A DNA stretch of 64,000 nucleotides from Pseudomonas sp. StFLB209 (lineage in GTDB: Bacteria > Pseudomonadota > Gammaproteobacteria > Pseudomonadales > Pseudomonadaceae), in the NCBI RefSeq assembly GCF_000829415.1, contig NZ_AP014637.1, positions 6,217,001-6,281,000 on the forward strand, written 5' to 3'. Within the stretch, counting starts at the first letter, position 1. Each line of letters opens with the position of its first letter. Below the pieces are notes generated by a model that searched no databases, had not been told where the DNA came from, and saw nothing but the letters and a program-made list of their open reading frames with translations. Positions 53,556-61,592 of the stretch are shown here, piece after piece. The position numbers and the translations under genes are program-made.

Positions 53556-54577
53556 AATGCGTTTCCTTGAAGCCGAGTGGATGCAATGTAGAAAATTTCA
53601 CCGCCCTCGATACGCAGATCGTTGGCGGGGTTGAGTTCGAAATGGCTGCCCTGCGGCGTCCGATAACCGATCAGGGTGGCGTTGAATTCCTGGCGCAGGC
53701 GGATATAAAGCTCGCCGCAGGTGATGCTGAAACCGGGCGACAACACATGACGGAACTGGGTTGCGCCTTCACCGATGCACAGCAGTTCGTTGATTACGGT
53801 GCTCGAACCCGGATCCTGGGCCGAACGCACCAGCATCTCGATGGCCATGTTGGAGGTGCATTCCAGTTCCGGGGCATAGCTTCTGGCCAGGGCGGCGCGT
53901 TCAGAGTTGTCAAAATGGGCAACCACATGACCGGCAGGCTCGAGTTTTTTCAGGGTCAGGACAATCGCCAGGGTCAGGCTGTCGGAGCGGGTGTGCACCA
54001 GAATCCGTTCAGCGCCACGAACCCCGGCGCGTAACAGCACCGCCGGCGAATCGAGCGAATCGCCCTTGATGAATGAGGCATGGCCTGGCATCGGATTTTC
54101 AGTGATCAGCGAATCGCAGATCACCAGCCCGCCGCTGCGGGTGCGGCAGTCCTGGCTGAGCAGTTCGACAATCCGCTCGCTGGCATCACCGTCCCAGCCG
54201 ACCAGCACGGTATGGCCGCTTAGTGCTGAACAATCGCCCTGCCCTTTCATGTTGCGTCTCCAGATATCGCCAACCGACGTCGACGCCTTGCCAATCACTG
54301 TGGTCAGTAACGCAATCCCGCCGAGCATGATCCAGGTACTGGTAATCAGCTTGCCGGCAGCAGACTTGGGTGACAGGTCGCCGTAGCCCACGGTGGTGGC
54401 CGTGGTCAGGTAAAAATAGGTGAAATCCAGCCCGCTCAGCAGATGCTCTTCAGCGGCCAGGGCCAGCAACAGGTAAGACAGCAAGTAGTGACCGAGCAAA
54501 AACATGCCGATTCCGGCCCAGCCGAAACGCTCGAAAAAAGCAGACACATGACGCCTGAGCAACAGCAACACCATCAT
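53552..54577 (-). CDS. Two-helix potassium channel with RCK (TrkA-N/C) domain
   Basis: 341 residues. Helix 1 is about residues 22-42, the pore loop carries the K+ filter TTVGYGDLSP (TVGYGD, 62-67), and helix 2 is about 75-97. The cytoplasmic part begins GHTVLVGWDGDASERIVELL, a Rossmann RCK domain, and continues to a TrkA_C-like end. This is the architecture of MthK/Kch channels, gated by ligands such as Ca2+ or nucleotides. The ribosome binding site is weak. It is tied to yjfK by a 4-base overlap, so it belongs to the yjf-type cluster here. E. coli yjfIJKLMC has no such gene. Confidence 0.9.
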   Translation of the reverse strand: MMVLLLLRRHVSAFFERFGWAGIGMFLLGHYLLSYLLLALAAEEHLLSGLDFTYFYLTTATTVGYGDLSPKSAAGKLITSTWIMLGGIALLTTVIGKASTSVGDIWRRNMKGQGDCSALSGHTVLVGWDGDASERIVELLSQDCRTRSGGLVICDSLITENPMPGHASFIKGDSLDSPAVLLRAGVRGAERILVHTRSDSLTLAIVLTLKKLEPAGHVVAHFDNSERAALARSYAPELECTSNMAIEMLVRSAQDPGSSTVINELLCIGEGATQFRHVLSPGFSITCGELYIRLRQEFNATLIGYRTPQGSHFELNPANDLRIEGGEIFYIASTRLQGNAL

Positions 54578-54641
54578 TGGCGCAATCCATTTATCAGAAC
54601 CCGGTATGTTTCAGCGGCTCGGTCGCCACCATCGCCCTTAC

Positions 54642-55190
54642 TCAGACCTTGCCTTGCCCGGCATGCAGCAGCCTGGCTGCGAAGATTCCTGCCAGCGCAC
54701 CGCCGATATGTGACTCGAACGATACCCCCGGTGACGGCAGAAAACCCAGCACCAGACCGCTATAACCGGCCAGAGCGATCAACGCCACCAGCAGGCTGGC
54801 GAAGCTGCGTTGATACCAGACCCTGGCCAGCAGATAGGTCCACAGGCCGAAAATCAGGCCACTGGCGCCAACGTGCAGGCTGGTACGGCCAAACACCCAG
54901 ACCAGACCGCCGCCAAACAGGCAGACCAGTATCACCACCCAGGCATAGCGCTTGACACCCTCGGTCGCCACCAGCCAACTGAGCACCAGAAACGGCAGCA
55001 GATTGCTGAGCAGGTGGGCGAAGGATCCATGCAGCAGTGGCGCCAGGGCAATGCCCTGCAAGCCTGAAAGATGACGCGGCAGGATACCGTGGCCCACCAG
55101 GCTATAGCCACTGGCCGCGTTGTAGATCTGTACGGCGAGCATCAGTGCCGCCAGACCGAGAATAACGCGAAGTCGGGTCGAGAATGCCAA
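54642..55190 (-). CDS. Rhomboid-family intramembrane serine protease
   Basis: 182 residues, probably from a TTG start at 55190 (GGAAG 5 bases upstream); the next Met lies inside the first helix. It has six helices, the minimal rhomboid core. The catalytic Ser is in LHVGASGLIFG (S110) and His in SHIGGALAG (H161), with the oxyanion HGSFAHLLSNLLP segment. It is in the middle of the yjf-type cluster, after a 140-bp gap containing a REP sequence and 64 bases before the channel gene. It is a candidate protease for a membrane partner in the cluster. Confidence 0.87.
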   Translation of the reverse strand: MAFSTRLRVILGLAALMLAVQIYNAASGYSLVGHGILPRHLSGLQGIALAPLLHGSFAHLLSNLLPFLVLSWLVATEGVKRYAWVVILVCLFGGGLVWVFGRTSLHVGASGLIFGLWTYLLARVWYQRSFASLLVALIALAGYSGLVLGFLPSPGVSFESHIGGALAGIFAARLLHAGQGKV

Positions 55191-55268
55191 GCGGTCTTCC
55201 TTGTCTATGGCGTTGCGGCTTGATAAGCGTTCGCCCGCCGCGCTGTCGCGCAGCAGACACAGAACCCG

Positions 55269-55292
55269 GTAGGAGCAGCTTCAGCTGCGAAG
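55269..55292. repeat. REP-like palindrome
   Basis: GTAGGAGCAGCTTCAGCTGC plus GAAG contains the perfect GCAGCT-TC-AGCTGC palindrome (55275-55288). It is a single REP of the Pseudomonas type, inside the yjf-type cluster between the PspA and rhomboid genes. Confidence 0.7.
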
Positions 55293-55330
55293 CCTGCGCA
55301 ACTGAAGCCGGTACTGTTAGCTGCCGCCTG

Positions 55331-56032
55331 TTACTGAGGTGTCTGGCGAGCCTTCAAACGCGCCAGTACATCGTCGGCACCGCTGCTGCTGGCGCCGATG
55401 CCGGCTTCCTGCAGACGGCGCTCCAGATCACCGCCATTGGACTGGCTGGCCAGTTCTTCGGCGGCTTCAAGCTTGGCGTCCTGCTCGTCCTGGCGTTGCT
55501 TGAGACGGGCCAGCGAACCGACGGCGGTCTCGACCGCGCCATTGGCACCACCGGTGGCATTGGCGGTGGCGACACGGGCACGCTGCACGGTTTCCCGGGC
55601 CTTGGCCATCTCGACCTGCTGCTTGAGGCCGCGAATCCGCGCCTCAGACTTGACCACCTGCTCTTGCAGCAGCGCAGCCTGCTTGCCGAACTGGTCGGCC
55701 AGGGCTTTTTCCTGATCACGCTGGGCCTCGATCTCGGCGATCTTCGCCGCGCACTCGACGGCCAGGCTTTCTTCGCCCTTGTTGAGGGCTTGCAGGGCAC
55801 GGTTTTCCCAATTGGCGATATTGGTGCCATGTTCTTCAAGGCGCTGCGCAGAAAGCTTGTGCTTGGCCTTGATACCGATCAGACCTTCACGGGCCTTGGC
55901 CAGTGCGTTGTCAGCGTCGCGGATTTCCTGGTCGAGAATCCGCAGGGCGTTGGCGTCGATGATTGCCTCACCGGCTTCTGATGCGCCACCGCGCACGGCA
56001 GTGACCAGTTTTTTCCAGATGCTTGTCGTCAT
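55331..56032 (-). CDS. yjfJ: YjfJ-like PspA/IM30-family protein
   Basis: 233 residues (E. coli YjfJ 232). It begins MTTSIWKKLVTAVRGGASEA, an amphipathic membrane-binding helix, followed by long coiled coils (about 25-150), the PspA/IM30 layout. The C-terminus (GASSSGADDVLARLKAR) matches YjfJ rather than the classical PspA. PspA-family proteins form oligomers that shield and remodel damaged inner membrane. It is the second gene of the cluster, 26 bases after yjfI. No pspF/pspBC are nearby. Confidence 0.9.
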   Translation of the reverse strand: MTTSIWKKLVTAVRGGASEAGEAIIDANALRILDQEIRDADNALAKAREGLIGIKAKHKLSAQRLEEHGTNIANWENRALQALNKGEESLAVECAAKIAEIEAQRDQEKALADQFGKQAALLQEQVVKSEARIRGLKQQVEMAKARETVQRARVATANATGGANGAVETAVGSLARLKQRQDEQDAKLEAAEELASQSNGGDLERRLQEAGIGASSSGADDVLARLKARQTPQ

Positions 56033-56058
56033 GAGTGTTCTCCTGCCAAAACCGCTAT

Positions 56059-56712
56059 TCAGTCGATGAAGTGATCTTCGAAAGCTTCTGCCGCACGAAT
56101 CACGTTGTCGGCCAGCGTCAGCACTTCCTGGACGATCACGGTCAGGCTGGAAGCGGCACTCAATGCACCGAACAGGCAGTAGACTTCCTGGCCGTCGGCC
56201 AGACGCTCGATACCCACCGCCGACAGCGGGAACAGGTCACGGCTGCGCAGCACGATGTCGTTGAAGGCTGCGGTGTCCTTGACCCGGCTGACTTCGATCA
56301 GGGTGGTATCGGCGAGGATCTGCTCGCCAACCACGGCCAGATAGACCGGCAGGTCGCCGAACTCCTTGAGGATCAGACGGATACCGGTTTCGGCACCGTC
56401 GGTGAGGGACAGGTCGATCTGCCCCAGGCTGACGAGCTCAAGCTCGGCCAGCGATTGATGCAACGAGCTGATGGTCCAGTGGGTGTTCCCGGTCATGAAA
56501 TCCTCCAGATTGATTCGTTTACCGAGGTAGGGCTGTCGCAAAGCTTTTTCGATACCGCGCAGGGCATCGACGTTTTCAGGACGGATCCAGAACTCACGTT
56601 TGACCAGACCCGCGTCCTTGAGGCGTTGGCGCATTTCGCGCATGTAGTCGGTCGAGCTTTTCAAGCTCTTGCCCTGTTCAGCAGTGGTTGCGCCCCCGGT
56701 CTTGCGAGGCAT
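56059..56712 (-). CDS. yjfI: YjfI-like DUF2170 protein with an N-terminal DNA-binding-like extension
   Basis: 217 residues from the ATG at 56712 (AGGGAG 8 bases upstream), well above the 133 of E. coli YjfI. Residues about 75-217 are the DUF2170 domain. Residues 20-60 (YMREMRQRLKDAGLVKREFW, RPENVDALRGIEKALR) resemble a ribbon-helix-helix segment: basic helix, GLVKREFWIRP strand, then a helix. A perfect 14-bp palindrome lies 70 bases upstream, so this protein may regulate its own operon. First gene of the yjf-type cluster. Confidence 0.82.
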   Translation of the reverse strand: MPRKTGGATTAEQGKSLKSSTDYMREMRQRLKDAGLVKREFWIRPENVDALRGIEKALRQPYLGKRINLEDFMTGNTHWTISSLHQSLAELELVSLGQIDLSLTDGAETGIRLILKEFGDLPVYLAVVGEQILADTTLIEVSRVKDTAAFNDIVLRSRDLFPLSAVGIERLADGQEVYCLFGALSAASSLTVIVQEVLTLADNVIRAAEAFEDHFID

Positions 56713-56781
56713 AGGCACGGCTCCCTGGATTGGTTGTGGCAATGGAGGTGAACGCTATCAGATACCCAGGCCGAACAAAAG

Positions 56782-56795
56782 CCTCACATGTGAGG
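56782..56795. promoter_or_regulatory. Perfect palindrome upstream of the yjf-type cluster
   Basis: CCTCACATGTGAGG is a 14-bp perfect palindrome 70 bases before the yjfI start, in the only sizeable upstream gap of the cluster. It is a likely operator. It could also fold as a CCTCA/TGAGG hairpin followed by ATTTTT on the plus strand, but no plus-strand gene precedes it. Confidence 0.5.
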
Positions 56796-56875
56796 ATTTT
56801 TGTAGAATGTTTCATCGTGCTTATTCGGCCACTGACAAACGCAGCCACGTCAGTTAGAAGCACCATACCTGCGAT

Positions 56876-56911
56876 AAAAAAGGGCGCTATCGACCATGGC
56901 CGATAGCGCCC
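56876..56911 (-). terminator. Rho-independent terminator of pepN
   Basis: A perfect 11-bp stem GGGCGCTATCG (56882-56892) / CGATAGCGCCC (56901-56911) has an 8-base loop. On the minus strand a run of six T follows. It is 21 bases past the pepN stop. Confidence 0.88.
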
Positions 56912-56932
56912 CTTCTCCAGCGAGAACCCTGC

Positions 56933-59587
56933 TTAAGCCAGGCTCTTGCTCACCACCTCAAAGACATCAGCCGACAACTCACCGCTGCTGCGGATACGCT
57001 CAAGCTCGGCCTTCATCAGCGCCTGACGGGCGCTGTCGTACTTGCGCCAGCGGGTCAGCGGCGCCAGCTGCCGCGAGGCGATCTGCGGGTTGAAGCCGTT
57101 GAGTTCGATGACGATGTCGGCCAGGAAGCGGTAGCCCGAACCATCGGCGGCATGGAAGTTGATCAGGTTCTGGCCGGCGAAAGCACCGATCAGGGCACGG
57201 ACCTTGTTCGGGTTCTTGATGTTGAATGCCTTGTGCTGCATCAACTCGCGGACCCGTGCCAGGCCACCCGGCAAGGTGCTGCCTGCCTGAACACTGAACC
57301 ACTGGTCCATGACCAGCGGGTTGTCCTTGAAGTGTTCGGCGAATACCGCCAGTGCCTGGGCGCGCTCCTGCTCGAACGGCGAGTTGACCAGCACCGCCAG
57401 CGCGGTCAGGCGCTCGGTCATGTTGTCGCTGCTGTCGAACTGGTCGATGGCCGCCGCCAGCACTTCAGGCTTGCCGCTGAGCATCAGGTACGACAGGGCA
57501 ATGTTCTGCAGCGCACGGCGGGCAAAGTGCTCTGCCTCGGCGATGTAGGCGGTGTTGCGCGACACTTCGCGGTTGGCCTGGTAACGCGCCCAGAGACTGT
57601 CGAACAGGTTGTCGGCGATGGCTTTACGGGCAAACTCGCGAGCGGCATGAATGGCATCGACGTCGGCGACCTGGCTGATTTCGGTGAGGTACGCCTCACC
57701 CGGCAGCGACAGCATCTCGGCAACCATCGCCTGATCCAGGGTCTCGTCAGCCAGTACCGTGCCCAGTGCAGTCAGCAGCCGCTGATCGAGTACCAGTGGC
57801 TGGCCGGCCTGATGCTGGCCGATCAACTCTTGCAACACCTGCACCGCCAGTTGCTGGCCCGCTTCCCAGCGATTGAAGCCGTCGCTGTCGTGCTGCATCA
57901 GGAACATCAACTGGTCGCGGCTGTACGGGAAGCTCATCTTGACCGGGGCCGAGAAACCGCGCAGCAGCGATGGCAATGGCTTGGCAGGCACGTCAACGAA
58001 GCTGAACGTCTGCTCGGCCTCGGTCACCGAAATGACCCGGCTGGTGCCTTGCGCAGCAGCTTCGCCACTCAGGCGCAGGGCGATTTCGTTGCCCTGCTCA
58101 TCGAGCAGGCCCAACGCCACGGGAATCACGAACGGCAGTTTTTCCTGCTTGTCCGGGGTAATCGGGCAGCTCTGCCGGAAGGTCAGGCTGTAGGTGCCGG
58201 CAGCGCTGTCATAGGCTTCGCTGACGTCCAGGCGCGGGGTACCGGCCTGGCTGTACCAGCGTTTGAACTGGGTCAGGTCGACGCCGTTGGCATCTTCCAT
58301 GGCCTTGATGAAGTCGTCACAGGTCACCGCCTGGCCGTCATGGCGCTCGAAGTACAGGTCACTGCCTTTACGGAAGCCCTCGGCACCCAGCAGGGTTTGG
58401 AGCATGCCGACCACTTCCGAGCCCTTCTCGTACACGGTCAGGGTGTAGAAGTTGGAGATCTCGATAAAGCTGTCCGGGCGCACCGGGTGCGACATGGGGC
58501 CTGCATCTTCGGCAAACTGGTGAGTACGCAGGTAGGCGACGTCCTGGATGCGCTTGACCGTGGCGGAGTTCATGTCGGCCGAGAAACCGGCGTCGCGAAA
58601 CACCGTGAAGCCTTCCTTGAGCGAGAGCTGGAACCAGTCGCGGCAGGTCACGCGGTTGCCCGACCAGTTATGGAAGTATTCGTGGGCCACGATCGCCTCG
58701 ACCCGCTGGTGCGCGGCATCGGTGGCGGTTTCAGCGCGAGCCAGCACGGCGCTGGAGTTGAAGATATTGAGGCCCTTGTTCTCCATGGCGCCCATGTTGA
58801 AGTCGTTGACCGCAACGATCATGAAGATGTCCAGATCGTACTCGCGGCCATAGACCTCTTCGTCCCAGCGCATGGACTTCTTCAGGCTGTCCATGGCGTG
58901 CTGGCATTTGTCGACGTTTTCGGGTTCGACATAAATGCGCAGGGTGACTTCACGCTGGCTGCGGGTGGTGAAGGTGTCTTCAATGCACCACAGGTCACCG
59001 GCCACCAGGGCGAACAGGTAGGCCGGTTTCTTGAACGGGTCTTCCCAGGTTGCCCAATGGCGGTCGCCGTCCTGGCCGCTGGCAATCGGGTTGCCGTTGG
59101 ACAGCAGGACCGGATAGCGCTGCTTGTCGCCGCTGACCGTGGTGGTGAAGCTGCTCATCACATCCGGGCGGTCGAGGTAATAGGTGATCTTGCGAAAGCC
59201 TTCGGCCTCACACTGGGTACAGAACATGCCGCTGGACTTGTACAGGCCTTCCAGTGCGGTGTTGGTTTCCGGGTGGATGCGCACCGTGCTGTCGACCGTG
59301 AAGCTGGCGCTGGACGGCTGCAGGGTCAGGTGGCTGTCGGTGAGTTGGTAATCGGCCGGTTGCAGCTCGCGGTCATCGAGTTGCAGCGACACCAGCTCCA
59401 GTTGCTGGCCATCGAGCACCAATGCCGGCAAGCCAGCGCCGCGCTCGGGGTTGCGGCGCATCACCAGTTGCGCATGCACCAGGGTGTGGTCCTCGAACAG
59501 CTCGAAAGTCAGGTGCGTCTCGTCGATGAGATACTCGGGCGCCTGATAGTCCTTGAGGTAGATCACTTGCGGTTGTTCAGTGCGCAT
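56933..59587 (-). CDS. pepN: Aminopeptidase N (M1 family)
   Basis: 884 residues, the length of bacterial PepN. The M1 motifs are present: GAMEN (266-270) and HEYFHNW (zinc ligands H302 and H306, with E303 catalytic). No signal peptide, so a cytoplasmic peptidase that removes N-terminal residues from peptides. It follows the DUF2797 gene by 13 bases on the same strand and has a strong terminator. The opposite strand is open for about 830 codons by composition only. Confidence 0.97.
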   Translation of the reverse strand: MRTEQPQVIYLKDYQAPEYLIDETHLTFELFEDHTLVHAQLVMRRNPERGAGLPALVLDGQQLELVSLQLDDRELQPADYQLTDSHLTLQPSSASFTVDSTVRIHPETNTALEGLYKSSGMFCTQCEAEGFRKITYYLDRPDVMSSFTTTVSGDKQRYPVLLSNGNPIASGQDGDRHWATWEDPFKKPAYLFALVAGDLWCIEDTFTTRSQREVTLRIYVEPENVDKCQHAMDSLKKSMRWDEEVYGREYDLDIFMIVAVNDFNMGAMENKGLNIFNSSAVLARAETATDAAHQRVEAIVAHEYFHNWSGNRVTCRDWFQLSLKEGFTVFRDAGFSADMNSATVKRIQDVAYLRTHQFAEDAGPMSHPVRPDSFIEISNFYTLTVYEKGSEVVGMLQTLLGAEGFRKGSDLYFERHDGQAVTCDDFIKAMEDANGVDLTQFKRWYSQAGTPRLDVSEAYDSAAGTYSLTFRQSCPITPDKQEKLPFVIPVALGLLDEQGNEIALRLSGEAAAQGTSRVISVTEAEQTFSFVDVPAKPLPSLLRGFSAPVKMSFPYSRDQLMFLMQHDSDGFNRWEAGQQLAVQVLQELIGQHQAGQPLVLDQRLLTALGTVLADETLDQAMVAEMLSLPGEAYLTEISQVADVDAIHAAREFARKAIADNLFDSLWARYQANREVSRNTAYIAEAEHFARRALQNIALSYLMLSGKPEVLAAAIDQFDSSDNMTERLTALAVLVNSPFEQERAQALAVFAEHFKDNPLVMDQWFSVQAGSTLPGGLARVRELMQHKAFNIKNPNKVRALIGAFAGQNLINFHAADGSGYRFLADIVIELNGFNPQIASRQLAPLTRWRKYDSARQALMKAELERIRSSGELSADVFEVVSKSLA

Positions 59588-59600
59588 GCGCGAATCCTTT

Positions 59601-60434
59601 TTACTGGAGCACGGCCAGTTGATAGGCCGTGTACTTGCGGATATTGATGACGCCGGTGTCGAAAATCAGGTACTGGCCCTTGATACCCAGCAGCGTGCCT
59701 TCGGCGATCGGGTTCTTGTCCAGGTTGAAGCTGACGATCTTGGTCGGGTAGGCCTCGACCGGGTAGCGAAACTCCAGCGGTTCGACATCGTGCAGCATCT
59801 GGATGGCCTGCAGGCCGAAGCGTTCCTGCAACCCCGCCAGCCCCTCGGCGCACTTGTCGAACAGTTCGTCGCGGATAGCGACAAGGTCCACCGGCAGCGC
59901 CTCACCCTTGAGCAGTTCGCGCCAGTTGGTGCGGTCGGCAACGTGGCTGCGCAGCAGGTCTTCGACAAAGCCCGATTGCTGCCGGGTGGCGACGCGCAGG
60001 ATCGGCAGCGCCTGGCTGGCGCCCTGGTCGAGCCAGCGGGTCGGCAGCTGAGTGGCGCGGGTAATCCCGACCTTGACCCCTGAGGAGTTGGCCAGATAGA
60101 CAATGTGATCGGTCATACAGAACTGCTCGCCCCATGAAGGCTCGCGGCAGGTGCCCTCATGGTGATGGCACTTTTCCGGGCTCATGATGCATACGTCGCA
60201 CTGCGCCAGCTTCTGCATGCACGGGTAGCAGTAACCCTGGCTGTAGCTGGTTTTGGTCTTGCGCCCGCAATGGCTGCAGTGAATCGCGCCCAGGTATTCC
60301 AGACGCAGGCTCTGGCCAATCAGCGGATTGACGGCAATCTCGCTGTCGCCCAGCCGAAAGGCATATTGCACAAACGGCGCGTCAGCCTGACGCACCGCCA
60401 TCTTGTTGACGGAACCGCGACCCAATTCAATCAA
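59601..60434 (-). CDS. DUF2797 protein, putative zinc-binding, TTG start overlapping the previous stop
   Basis: 277 residues starting at a TTG whose last two bases are shared with the DUF1315 stop (TTGA), analogous to ATGA coupling. The family start (ELGRGSVNKMAV) fits this start, and longer frames have no family match. Cysteines are arranged as zinc knuckles: HCSHCGRK, GYCYPCMQ, QCDVCIMSPEKCHH. A GIY-YIG-like part follows (DHIVYLANSSGVKVGITRAT, then LPTRWLDQGA), suggesting nucleic-acid binding or cleavage. Function not established as far as I know. Confidence 0.85.
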   Translation of the reverse strand: MIELGRGSVNKMAVRQADAPFVQYAFRLGDSEIAVNPLIGQSLRLEYLGAIHCSHCGRKTKTSYSQGYCYPCMQKLAQCDVCIMSPEKCHHHEGTCREPSWGEQFCMTDHIVYLANSSGVKVGITRATQLPTRWLDQGASQALPILRVATRQQSGFVEDLLRSHVADRTNWRELLKGEALPVDLVAIRDELFDKCAEGLAGLQERFGLQAIQMLHDVEPLEFRYPVEAYPTKIVSFNLDKNPIAEGTLLGIKGQYLIFDTGVINIRKYTAYQLAVLQ

Positions 60435-60691
60435 TGGATGGCATCCGACTTGAACAGGATGTTGGGCACCGGTGCCGACTTCGACGCGCATTCTTGCGGG
60501 CCCATGTAGCCGGTGCGCTGCTCTTCGGGCAGGTTTTGCGCTTCCCAGGCGATCAGCGCCTGCAGCGACAGCTCGCGCTGTTCCTGGGTCAGTTTGCGGC
60601 CATCGGACCATTTGCCGATTTCGACAGCCAGCTTGAGGCTCTCGTAGATATCGGGGGTGATGTTTTCAATCATTTCCATAAAAGAGGACAT
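60431..60691 (-). CDS. DUF1315 family protein
   Basis: 86 residues from the ATG at 60691 (GGAG 6 bases upstream); upstream in-frame codons are not family-like. It contains MIENITPDIYESLKLAVEIG and LTQEQRELSLQALIAWE, typical of DUF1315 (PA1792-like small proteins). Soluble and acidic; function unknown. Coupled to DUF2797 by the TTGA overlap and 28 bases after the rhomboid gene. Confidence 0.88.
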   Translation of the reverse strand: MSSFMEMIENITPDIYESLKLAVEIGKWSDGRKLTQEQRELSLQALIAWEAQNLPEEQRTGYMGPQECASKSAPVPNILFKSDAIH

Positions 60692-60719
60692 GGCGTACTC
60701 CAGAAGACAGCCGGGAAGT

Positions 60720-61592
60720 TTAGGCTTTTCGGCGCGCGATCGCACCCCCTGCGAGTCCCGTGACACAACCAATGATCAAGCCGCCGACATGTGCACCGTT
60801 GGCGATCTCGCCAAAGCCAAGCACACTCACCAGCCCCGACAGGCATAGCAGCAGCCAGACCAGCATCATCACCAGCACGCCCCGCGGCAGACGGTAGATC
60901 GGGTTGGGCGCCAGCCACTGGAACAGCCAGCAGTGCCCCAGCAGACCATAGAGCACGCCCGACAGGCCGCCGAATAAAGTCGGGCCACCGAAATAATACT
61001 GCACCGCGTTGGAGAACGCGGCGAACACCAGGGTCAGCAACAGCAATTGCCAGCCGCCCTGGCGCAGTTCGATGCGCCGCCCCAGTTCCCAGTACCACAG
61101 GCTGTTCATGGCCAGGTGCAGAACACCGAAGTGGATCAGCATCGGCGAGACGATCCGCCACCACTGCCCGGCGGCCAGGCTGTCGGCCAGCGGCACGAAC
61201 ATGGCGTACTCGCCCTGCACCCGGAAGTCGAGAAAGGTCAGCCAGCGCACCGCATCCAGGTTTTCACCGAGCATGGTCAGGCCCGCCACCACCAGGGTCG
61301 CGAGCAACACCAACACGGTGAACGGCACCTGCCTTGCCTGTTGGGCAAGACCGGGACGAGCCAGCGCTGCACCCTGACTGTCCGGCGGCGGCTGATAGGC
61401 GTCATTGCCCTCGGGGAAACGCTCGTACAGCTCGCGAACCTCGTCGACCAATTGCGGGTTACCCGGCACCCACAGCACCTGCTCGCCAGCCTCCTCGGCC
61501 ACCCGGTGCGGCACATTCAGGCGCCGCAGCAGGCTGACAAAACCACTCAGGTCGGTGGACAGCGGCAGGCGCAAAACAGCGACAGGGCTCAT
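60720..61592 (-). CDS. glpG: GlpG-like rhomboid intramembrane serine protease
   Basis: 290 residues. An N-terminal cytoplasmic domain (1-85) like that of GlpG precedes six helices. The catalytic dyad is S211 (GGLSGVLYG) and H268 (NGAHVGGLIIG), and the L1 loop and helix 2 segment HFGVLHLAMNSLW is conserved. It cleaves membrane proteins near transmembrane helices. Its ATG overlaps the stop of the phosphoesterase gene by 4 bases. It is the second rhomboid of the window and is longer than the one at 54.6 kb. Confidence 0.92.
   Translation of the reverse strand: MSPVAVLRLPLSTDLSGFVSLLRRLNVPHRVAEEAGEQVLWVPGNPQLVDEVRELYERFPEGNDAYQPPPDSQGAALARPGLAQQARQVPFTVLVLLATLVVAGLTMLGENLDAVRWLTFLDFRVQGEYAMFVPLADSLAAGQWWRIVSPMLIHFGVLHLAMNSLWYWELGRRIELRQGGWQLLLLTLVFAAFSNAVQYYFGGPTLFGGLSGVLYGLLGHCWLFQWLAPNPIYRLPRGVLVMMLVWLLLCLSGLVSVLGFGEIANGAHVGGLIIGCVTGLAGGAIARRKA

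Noticed and set aside
57152..59647. An open frame of about 831 codons antisense to pepN
   Set aside because: Same composition effect. It is rich in Gln, His, Val and Gly as expected for a reverse-frame shadow, while pepN has all its catalytic motifs.
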